From Corticium candelabrum (Eukaryota > Porifera > Homoscleromorpha > Homosclerophorida > Plakinidae): a stretch of 64,000 bases of DNA. Shown one piece after another: positions 42,982 to 54,900 of the stretch (its first letter is position 1; each line of letters begins with the position of its first letter). The notes below the pieces were generated by a model. That model searched no databases, was not told the DNA's origin, and saw nothing but the letters and a program-made list of their open reading frames with translations. The stretch spans positions 821,501 through 885,500 of the forward strand of contig NC_085097.1 of assembly GCF_963422355.1 (NCBI RefSeq). The letters run 5' to 3'. The translations under genes and the position numbers were made by a program.

Positions 42982-45900
42982 CTGTGGAGATTTTTACAAT
43001 ATCTGTGATAGAATGAATAAAAGAGACAAAGACTGAAGTAGACTGCTTACTTGTACATAACTGTTTCCTGCTGGATCATCAATTACCACTTCTACTAAAT
43101 GCTCACCACTAATTACCTGAACAGACAACAGAAAGCATAATGCACTCAGACAAAGAAGTACAACAAAAGAAAACAGAGATAAACCAACAAACTTGATGGA
43201 CACAAAACACAAATGATAATCACAAACAAGAGAACAAGCAAACATACATACATAAAATACTGGCAGCTTAAAAAACAGCCCAATTTCAATATCAAGCTAA
43301 CTATAATAGCCATTATTCAAATGACAAAAACCTTATCCATCCATAAAGCGTAATGACTCGGTGACATAACAACATCTGACCTTGTCTAATTTCTGTAAAA
43401 ACTGCTTCATCTGCAAGACAAAATCTTTTCTAGCGCTGTCACCAAATGAAAATGGTGCCGTTTTCTTCAACTATATAACCAGAAACGAAACAGTTGAACA
43501 AACATATAACAATTAATAAACCAATAAACAATATGCACTGACAAATAGACAAACAAACAAACAGAGTGAAACACAGAGAAACGAGAAGAGGACCAACCAA
43601 GCAAACCAAAACGCCGTAACCCCTGCACAAGTATAGCATAGTGCAGCCTTCTATCAAAATCTACATTTCAGTACATTGCTGTACCTCTTGCTTTATATCA
43701 TGAAGTAGACCTTCCAATGTCGTAAATTTGCCGCCCATAGAGCAACAATAAACTTCCACATCAAGCTCAGGAATGAGAACAACAGCCGTCTCACTCTGTT
43801 GTACAAACTTGCATTTCATATTCAAAACCAACTTAACAACATACCAGCAGTACTTTAAGAACATCTCGACTAAGGTCCTCTTTTGACGTCATTTTTAATG
43901 TTACCCTTTGACCAAATTCGCTGACACCACCTACAACAAATGTCATTGTAGACTAAGTAAACTTTACAAATTCTGGTAAAAAATGTCGCATTCCTATGGA
44001 TGATAGAGACTTGATGCAGATATACAAGTAAACAGACACTGTGAAACATATCTTTCACTGTTAGATGGCACACAACACAATACACTGTTTCGTATAAGTA
44101 ATTATTTTCCCCAAAGTCTAATTAGTGATCAGACAGATACTGCTAGTCTCAGCAGTGCTCGCAGAATGTCTCCTGCATAGCACATCTGTCGTAATTGCTT
44201 GTGTCTATGAATCAGTTGGACTTTCATCTAAACAAGCTACACAATATGCAACATATAGCATGTAGCAATAGAAAGAAAATTGTAAACTCTATTGCAATGG
44301 TGGTTGTTATTAAATTTGTAGAGGCAAATATTGTATACAATTTACCTCCTGATTTGACTTCATTTGACTTGCAACCACACCTGTCACATGTCAAAGCCAT
44401 GATGACAACTTGTTTGAAATGAGGAATGTCAACTAGTTTCATTCTTGTTTCACAAGGACTCCCACACTCTGGGCAGTTTGTTGGAAAAGATAGAACCTAA
44501 GCAAACAGATAGGCAAACAGCAGTATACAAAACAGTATAATAAACAAATGGATACATGGACAAAAACAAAAACAACAAAGAGTCAGCTCACAAACAAGCT
44601 GACAATATAAACAAACAGACAACAAAGACTCAAAAAGAGACTAACAAAGATATAGACAAAGTATTGGGCAATGCTGTCAACTGTATCCTGTTGGTCTTCA
44701 AACAGTCTGACTGATGAGACTGATAGAGTGACATTGTTTCCAAACATTGCTGCCAGACAATGCGGGTACACAAAGAGAGCAGAAAAGAACCCCACATCGG
44801 ACGACAAACAAGGACATGTTTTCCACCAAGATTCTTCACGAGGTAAACCGGGCTACTTTGACGTTTCAGTCTGAAACTCCGTTCAAGAGAGTAGCAGACT
44901 GATCAGTTCCTTCAAGAGTTATCTGAATGTAGACAAAGATAGCCTAGCAAGTACCAAAGAACTCAAGGATTTCTAGAGACTATTCTTCTCAATTGCTCTC
45001 CAGTGATGTAATATGAAAGTGACAAAAAATGCAGACTATCAGAGCCTCAATACTAATATTGAGATTCTTACTCTAAGCAGCCATTGTTTGTTCACTAGTT
45101 CAGCTACCTATATGCAACCTTCTGAGGTGAACAACACAATCAGCAGTTTTAGTGTAGCAAAAGTGTATCTGTTGCAATCATATGAATTATGCCAAACAAA
45201 AAATATTTTAGGGCTATTTGTTTAGCCTGTCAGTAATCATTCTGATTTATTAAAACATATTTCATTAGCAGATAGACAAAAATAGAAGTAGAACAATTCA
45301 GCAACCAGTTCTTAGCCATGACTGCGGAATCTAGCATTCTAATAAAAATATGTCAGCACACAAGCAAGATCCAACTAAAGACAGTTATACAGGAAGAGTG
45401 GCAAAGGAAAACACTAAACAGATGCCGAGTGAGATGACTGCTTTGATTTGTGCGCTCTACAGAATACTGTAGGATGGCTAAAACATTTATTTGGTTTTGT
45501 TGTTTGTATTGAAAATTATTGTCGATTAGTGCATATTGTTTTTTTGATTGGTTAATTTAAGTTAAGTTTTAAGTCAATTATTTATTGAATGAATTAAACT
45601 GACTACACTGTAGTTTACTAGGAAATGATGTTATTGTTGGTAATTAACAGTATCTTTTGATAATAATATCAATAAAATGCAAATAACATGATTTACACGT
45701 GATTTGTAGTGTCAGAAACTTTGGCCATAACTGCACATGTTGAAAGTATACTTTGCACTCTTGAAGATAAAACTAACAAATCGATTGGTAGTCTAAATAA
45801 CTGAAATATGCAGTCACTAATGTATGACATTGTCGGACAGATAGACAGACAGACTAACAGACAGAAAGACAAACTGCAGACAGACAATCACACAGACAGA

Positions 45901-48900
45901 CCGAAAAACATACGGACAAAAGAAGAGCAGAATTCCTGTGTACGAGTGCAACAAAAGTTTGGCTGCATATGCAACTGTTTGCAAAATACCACTACACCAC
46001 AGCACTAAAAAGAGACCTGACATAGTTGTTTATGATTCTGAGATCAGCACAGATCTTGATGGTGTCCTACACCACCCCTAAAAAGGGACATGGTAAAAAG
46101 ATCTGCATAGGAAGAAGGATTTGCATAGCAGCAAGAAGGGAGGAAAAACACTGGCCAAAGTACAAAAATAAGCGTATTATTAGTAACTCATCCAACTTGA
46201 GCTTTACTCTCCCTTACTGAGATAACCATTGGCTTGGAGCAGACAAAGTGTGAAGAAATTAGCAAAACAATCTCAAGATGTGGAAAGAACAAGACTAAAA
46301 CTTTAATTAAGAAGTTACTAAAAACCTTTCAGTTATTTTACAATGCTGCAACACAAGAAGGTAAACAAGAGCCAAACAGATAAACAACAAAACACGAAAA
46401 TTGAACAAGTAACTGTAAGTAGCAGTTGTTCAAGTAACTGTAAGTAGCAGGTGTGCAATATACCTCATCTTGTGTAATTGGTCCTAGGAAACAACCACAT
46501 AAATCTCACACTAGAAGCCTAACAGCAAACCAGTTATTCTAACAGCCACCAACCAGCAGCCACTTCAGTCTGGTCTCTCCCTGTGTCATCATCAGCCTAC
46601 ATGTATACATAACATAGACACATCACAGGAACACACACAACCATAGACCAAAAGTATGTTCTAACTCTCAATCCCAATAAAATGTCTTGCTCAGCAGATC
46701 TCTTGTATGACATCACTGTCATTTGAGGATCCTTCTTAGGAGCACAACTATATAATACATCCTAAATTAAACTATGATAAAAACAAAACAAAAAACAGAA
46801 AAATAACAAATGCGCGAAACAAGCTATCAAATGGACTAGAGACATGTTGTAGCATACATGTTTTCAATAAAACTGTTTCCTGATGGATCATCCAGCTCCT
46901 GAACACAATATTATAGTTAGAAACAACCATAGTCATGCATATCACTCTAAACAGATTTAGATCACCAAAGTGAACAGCCGACCTCCTGACTGACACATTT
47001 CCAGTTCAGTGATGACAACTTTGATCTTGTCATGTACATCTGGATCCATAATCTAAATAAACACATAGTTCAAAAACCAGGTCTCAGAAGACAAACATTT
47101 TCCACCAAAATTGAGTTCAGTAGACCACACTAATACATGCCAGAGCTTTACCAACACTAATATCAGTATCAATATCAGCATCAACACTAGAATTGGGCAG
47201 CGCTACTAGTATTGGTAAATTTTGCTTGATGTTACCTTGCCCGCAACTCTGGCTCCTCAAAGGTAATAGATATGATTCTATCATGGCGACTTCTGCCAGT
47301 GGCATTTGGTCCTATTTTGCAATCTCAGCAGTAGACAACCGTAAGAGATCATGCAGATTATGCTCAGAAAGAATATTAATAATAGGTGGTACAACCACAT
47401 AACCTCAAATCTTAGAAACACCTCCAGAAAAGTACCTTGACCATGCAGTTAGGGATGATGGAAGATTCTGAAAAAAGGTGAAGACAAGCAGCAGTCAATA
47501 ATCAACTAAGCAATGTAGAAACAGCAGCTGTAAGACTTCGATAATCCCCAGGTTGGTAACTTCATCCTCTTAAATTGTCTTCCAACTATTTACACATTGG
47601 TACTTCATTAGTAATTCGTCGCCCCAGTCTTGTTTCTAATTACAGCATTCACATGTGCAGCAAACTATCACCTAGTTTCACTGTCACTGTCTTTTCCAAG
47701 CTATGCCAGACATTTAAAAATGCATGTCTTCAGCTGTTTTACATTTGTTGGAGAAGAGATTTCGAGTCGCTCTTTATGACATCTATAAATTTTGATTGAA
47801 TTGGGTTTAGTTCAAGTGACTGAGCAGGTCAGTTCATGCTGTTAATTTTGTTCTGGAGAAGATATTGCTTTGATTTTTCTGTGTGTGGTAAGGAGCGTTG
47901 TCTTGCTGAAAGCAAAATGAGTTGCCAGCAAGAATCTGACCACCCTGTATGACATACTGGTCAATGATATTAACATAGCTATCAGACTTTAGCATGCCCT
48001 CTATGAAATGCAAGCTTCCCCCTCAGATTTTGCCATTGTTCCACACATCATAACCTTTCCTCCTCCATGTTTTCCTGTTGGGACCAAGCACTAGCTGTTA
48101 AAGTGCTCCTACAATCACCGAGGAATGAGAACTAAAATAGATCCTTGCCAAAGTTTAAATGTCGATTTTAATCCAACCACAGGATATGTTGGAAGTTAGA
48201 CTTTGACCATTCTTGATGCTCTGTAGCCCACTTCAATCACCTCAGGTTTTACAGCCTAGTAAGAAGAAGCTTTTTTACTGCTACATGGCTGTGAGGACCG
48301 CTCTCAATTACTGGATTGTGGACTGTGTGAATAGCAGTGCCCAAATTACTCCTCCCCACCCACTTCTACCTGTGTAAACTGGTGATTTCTCACTGAAACA
48401 TGAATTGCTGCTGTTTTCTTTTGTGAATGTTTATGCTAACCTAAAAACGTGCAGACAACTACAAATATTTAGAAGTAATTACAACTTTGTTTTAGATAGT
48501 TTTGTGGGACGAAAGAAAACGGGTGGCAAAAACCTTTTTGCTGGTACTGTATAAGACTAGTGTCAAGATGCATTGAGTTAGCCTTGTCCCCAGACTCATG
48601 TGAGCCTGGGGACAAGGCTACATTGAGTGACATTGTTCCGAACATTGCTGCCAGACAATGCTGGTACACAAAGAGAGCAGAAAAGTAACCCCACATCAGA
48701 CAACAACTAGGACATGTTTTCCACCCAGATTCTTCACGAGGTAAACAGGGCTACTGTGACGTTTCAGTCAGACACTCCGTTCAACAATGATACCGTAAGT
48801 TGTCAGTTCTGCTAGAAAAGCTGGTGCTGCAGTATTTGCAGAGGAAATGAAAAGGATGCCAAACATGGTTAGTGATGTTATTGCTAGTGGAGGTCTGTTC

Positions 48901-51900
48901 TCTTTCACAACTGTAGAAACATTTGGGGTTTGGAAAGACCACAGTTTGGAACTGTTAAAGGGGAAGTCCAACAAAAATAAACTTAACTTGTATGAGTAGA
49001 TCTTACGAAGACAACTCGATCAATATAAGTTACTCTGCTATCTTCGCTTTTGTATACGAGAACGAGTGATGTTTCTGTGATGTGCAACGCCCATGTGCCT
49101 GCTCCGTGCTTCCTGGTGGATTAAGCTCCGCCCACTGGGAACAAATCAATGCGTTTACGGATGACTGATACGGATATATCGAGAATGCTGAATGTGAATG
49201 CAAAGATATTATGAAGATCTGCCTTCTTGCCGTCAGTGGTTCCTCTCTATAGTAAAATGGTGTCGGTAGAGCTGTTTTCCACCAGACTTTGAAGCAGAAT
49301 TCCTCAATACCACGGCTTACCTACAGAACGTGCTTGTGCTTGAGTACTTGTTTATCCTTGTTCTTTTAATATCCGAAGAGAAACGTTCAGCGCGTCATCT
49401 GGCGTGTGCTACAGAGGATGATCCTATTTTTACATCCAGGATTGTAACCTTCTACCAATCAGCAGCAAAAGAAAGTGAGCAGACCGGATGTAAAAATAGG
49501 AACGTCCTCTGTAGCACATGCCAGATGGCGTGCTGAAAGTTTCTCTTCGGATATTAAAAGAACAAGGATAAACGAATATTCAAGCACAAGCGTGTTCTCT
49601 AGGTAAGCCGTGGTATTGAGGAATTCTGCTTGAAAGTCTGGTGGGGAAACAGCTCTACCGACACCATTTTACTTTAGAGAGGAACCACTGACGGCAACAA
49701 GGCAGATCTTTATAATAATATCTTTGCATTCACATTTGTCATTCTCGATATATCCGTAGCAGTCATCCGTAAACGCATTGATTCGTTTGCAGTGGGCGGA
49801 GCTTAATCCACCAGGAAATGCGGAGCAGGCGCGTGGGCATTGCACATCACAGAAACATCGCTCATTCTTGTATACAAAAGCGAAGATAACGGAGTAACTT
49901 ATACCGATCGATTTGTCTTGGTAAGATCTACTCATACAAGTTAAGTTCATTTTTGTTGGACTTCCCCTGTAAGATCAACTGCCCAGAAATATTGATTGTC
50001 ATCCTGTTTGAACATGCTGCAAGCAGTTTCAAGACTACACGAAAAACTACGTTTGTTTGTGGCAGTCTATTTCTAGAATAACTTTGGACAAGCAAGTTTA
50101 CGTTTTACTGATAGCGACTGTTGTGGGAATGATTAGCTGTGTTTTTCAGAGAGGAGGACATGAACTTTGTAGAAGTACATTGTAATGTAGTGTAAAATGT
50201 ATCAACAGACTATAAAAAACAAAGTAAAAATAAACAAACAAACAAACATAGACATACAAAAAAGTCAGTCGGACAAAAACAAGCAAAAAGACAGTAAGAA
50301 AACTGATAAACAAAAGCCACCTTTCTAACGGGCTGATCCTGCCTCAAGCCTTCTGTTGCTCTCTGTAGTAGTCCCTCAATGGTTGTCACTTCTACGATGG
50401 GCAAAGTATCAACATTTTATTGCTTTAATAAAACCAAAAATAAAACGTCACCTCCTTGTTGGCTCTTTGCAGGAATTTCAAAGCCAAGTTCAGGAATTAT
50501 GACTGTTGCAGCATCTGTCTTGACAAGCTGTCTGCTTATATCCTAAATTAATACAGTACTTGCTTCAACAAAAAGTCCTTCCGTCTTCCATCTGTCTGCC
50601 TGCCTCTCTCTGTCTGTCTGTGTGACAGCAACTTTGATATATTGACAAACACTAAATGATTCTACCTGCTGGGTCATTCATTTGTCCACCTGTATGCAAG
50701 TTTATCCATCTGTTTGTCTATTCACCCACTTGTCAGTATATCTACCAATCTATCTGCCTCTTCGTCTGCCAATACATATACTATCGCTACAAACATTATT
50801 GCTAGAACTAACTATCTGCCTGCCTTATTTAAAATCACAAAATCTAAAAAAGCATTTTTATCGTTCAAAAATACATGATTTCAATCTAGTGAATGCTACT
50901 CTGAATGTCTCTGTCATAGATGTCCTCATCAACTTCAGCTGATAGTATACATGGCAACTTGTTCATAATGACATGGGAATTGCAGCACTGGAGAATGATA
51001 GAATTTTTCTCCCAAATTCCTCTAAAAGCTGATTCATTCCTTCTCCCCTCAATGTCTCAAGATTATCTTGACCAGTGTTTAGGTACTTTTCAGTCACTGT
51101 TCTGCACTGTCCAAAATGTTCACAAACTAGTGGAGTAGGCTAGAGATGTGGAGGTTCCAGGAAGACGTTGTCTATACTTTGCTTGTTTGCTTTCCTCTTT
51201 CCTTGCTGCTGCAAACCCTCCTTCCTGAGCTGCACGTTTCACTGTGCCCTTACTAAAGAGATGAGCCATAGCTCATAACTAGTGCCTGAGTTGTACACAA
51301 CTACGTGAGTGTGATTTGATTCCCTAAGTATTGAAGCTGACTTGTTCTCATGACGGATTTTGAGCTCATGCAAGCAACAGTTCCATTCATTGACAAATTT
51401 CATTGTGGTGCCACACTGGCCAACCACCATGCTTGCATTTAAATGATGATACCCAGTGACAGATTTCCCACATTCACATTGACTGTTCCAATCAACAAAT
51501 GGAGGAGGAATATCCAGCCTCAGAGATGCTGCCAAACGAACGTCATTGGGTTCAAGTGTAAGTGCATGCATCTTTACTGGAAATAACCATGAACCAGACT
51601 CCTTGTCCTTGTAGAGATCTCATTCCAGCTACATCCTTGTTCGATCTTGAATTTGCAGTAAAAACTGGCATTCCTTACTTAGATATATAAGTAGAAAGCT
51701 CATGTTCTAACTTCTGATGGTCTTAAGAAAAAGCTGAACATCGTGGTATGTATTATTGTTATCAGCCAGAGCCTTACTACCAAGACTGTGTTAGTATATA
51801 TAGAGGACTCACAGTAATCTGGAAAAAGCTGAGACGGCATCCGAGACATGAGGAACACAACTATGTAGCTCAGATACGATGCTCGTCCAAACAGTAAAAC

Positions 51901-54900
51901 AGCAGCAGGAGCTATTTGCAATACTGATAATGATGTCAACCCAAACTACCTAATTTAAAAGGTAATAGTGCTTGATTCCATGCAAATTTGTCCAGTGATA
52001 AAGCTCTCATGTTCAAGAATTTGTCTTATGTTATTATATCTGTCTGTCTGTTTGTGTCTCTGTCCATACATGTATTGAATAAATCAATGCTATTACAGGC
52101 TATTGGCAATCACCTCCAAAGGGTGGCACACTACAATGTAAAGTTACTTAATTAACTAGCAACAAATAACTGTCACAATGAACGTCTTTTGACTTTGCCA
52201 CCTTGCCAGATTCCTGCCTATAATGCTGGCATATCCATCTGTCTGTCTGCATGTCTGTCTGTCTGTTTGCCTGCCTGTCTTTCCGTCAATAAGTTTGTAC
52301 ATCAATGCTGATACATGTGATGAAATGTATTATTCTGAAAAGACTACCTACAGATTACAGAACGAAAAGCAGCAAGCTCCTCAAAGGAGGAGAACAAACA
52401 CTCAATTACTCTAATGAGCTATACTTAACATACAGTACTGTGCAAAAGTTTTAGGTCACCCTGGTTACTTCACTAATCTGGAGGAAGAAAGTGGACTACA
52501 GTCAACAGCTACAGCTTTATTGTATCACAAACAACAAAAAACATCTTGCATACTACTCACAAGTAATCTTGACAAAGAAATATTGTTTAGTACTTAGTGT
52601 GTCCTCCATGAGCAGCAATTACTGCAGCACACCTGCAAGGCATCGAATCTACAAGGTTTGTGGTAACAGCCCTGGTGGTGGTATTCCACACTTGGAAAAC
52701 AGCTGCTGTCAACTCTTGCTTGTTCCTGCAGGGTTCCTTCTCTAGTCGGCGTTTCATTTCATCCCAAAGTCATTCTAGCCATCTGCATAGCAACGGCGAC
52801 ATCACAACGTGAACTCGTAGTGCACTTTGACGTTCTCGTTAGCTACAGCCTGTCTACAGCAAGAATATAACTGATGAAATACTGTTCAATATCTCCAGAC
52901 AGTATGTGATCTCAAGACGTTCATATTTCAGGTGCAGAACTACATTTTCATACAACCTTAGAACAATATCTGGGTGACCTAAAACTTTTGCACAGTACTG
53001 TATGTATTCTCTGGCAGGCTCCCTGTCCATCGGAAATTCTATTAATCTTTCTTGATATCACGAAGGAGTTGCATTGTTGTGGTTGGATGGCAATACATTG
53101 TCTCCAATGAGTCTTAAATCTCCAGGTTTGCGTCTTCCATTCTTGTCGCAGCATAGCGTTGGCAGCTTGTTCAAATAAGCTGATGCCTCATTTCCTATCT
53201 ACCAAAGTGTTCAATTACTAAAGGAACAAGAGATGCCATCGGAGTATAACCTCCAGGAAACAGTACTCTAGAGTATTTATTGTGTTCTCTCCTTATTTGC
53301 AGACGAAGCGCTTCATCTTTGGTTGCAGCACTAGATAGAACATCCTGGCTCTAAGGGTAGACCAGAGCAGTGTCCAATTCAACGCTTCCACCACAATCTA
53401 TCTGTCTGTCTGTCTGATCCTTTAGCTGTAACCATTTTCAATATGATCACCTGCCTATTTGCTGAATCTGCACTACAATCAAAATCTGAAGTCAGCCTAC
53501 CGTTTCAAAGCGAAAGCCTACAACTCCTACTCTTTGCTGATGATGCTGTTGTTGTTGCAAACTCAGTAAAGAATCTTCTAATACTTTGCAATGAGACTAA
53601 CGCCTTTCTACATTGGTCTAAGATTGAGCCGAATAAATCAACTACGGTTACAAGTTCCAGAAATAATTCCATCCCAACCTCTTACAAGTACACAAGTCAG
53701 TAATAACACATCTCAAATCATTACAAATTAATAATTAAAACATGTAGGACTCCAACAAAGAAAATCTACCTACAAGCACACAAGTCAGTAAAACACCTCA
53801 CAAAAATATTCAAAATATTGATAAAGCATGTAGGACTCCAACAGAGAAAATCTACCTTAACCTACCAACTCAACCTTACCATTGCTATAGACAGAGTCAG
53901 ACATTCAGAACGCTTCCTAGCAACAACACCTGTGCTTAAGTTGGACACCAACGAAGGCCACTAAATGTAAAGGGCGATTGTAGTACGTGTAGTATAGTAG
54001 GATATATGAGTATTGACGTCTAGCATCCGTTAGCGTATTCATTCAGTTTTGACTGAGTGACAGGCAATTGTGTTGCTGTTATTTGTGTTGTGTTGAGTTA
54101 TACTAGTAAATGCTCGTTAGCGTTGTGTTTGACGAGCAATGGTGTTCTGTGTTTACCTAGTTGCATAATAATGGTTGCGTTACGTAGCAATAATTTCTGT
54201 CAAACAAACGCTGGAACTCAGAAAACAGACTTTCAGTTGCTCTTCTTCTAACTTTGTCTTTCATTTCTTCGTTTATGCTTCAATCGTCTTGTCTCACTCA
54301 TTTACTGAGATAGTTGTATAACAATGGTTGGTAGTCGTGCACCAATGGTTGTGTAGCAATAAGTTCTGTCAAACTAACGCGCGGAAACTCAAAAAACAGA
54401 CTTTTCTCTTCTTCTAGCCTTTCCTTTCCATTCCTTTGTCACGCCTCAGTCTCCTATGCTCCTTAGTCGTGTATGGGAGCGACATCGCGAGTCATTTCAC
54501 TTTTCTCACCAACAAATTATAATTGCGTTGAGTCCTCGAAAGAAGATCCCTGTTTCAATTTTTAGCTCATATGTTGTGGAGTCAAAATTGCATTCATCTG
54601 GCATCATCGTTATGTCGATCCGTTTCTGTTTTACCGTAAATCCATATGACAAGTGCTGATGCACGTATAAATATAAATATATAAACATATAAATATAATA
54701 TATCTCAACCTCAACTAACATGACGAGAGAAGCTTGCTTCGCTCGCCAATTACACACACAGATTACTACAGTCATCATTTTGCAAGATGGCAGCACATGC
54801 ACAATACTTTACATTTTTGGCCTTGCCATTTGTCTGTCTATCTACTTCTGTGTGTGTCTATAACTATTATGTGTCTGTCTTAGACTATATATTTGCTTTC

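Noticed and set aside
42994..44085. Hydrophobic minus-strand frames between ZPR1 exons
   Set aside because: They run through T-rich introns; the true exons are the short phase-consistent blocks.
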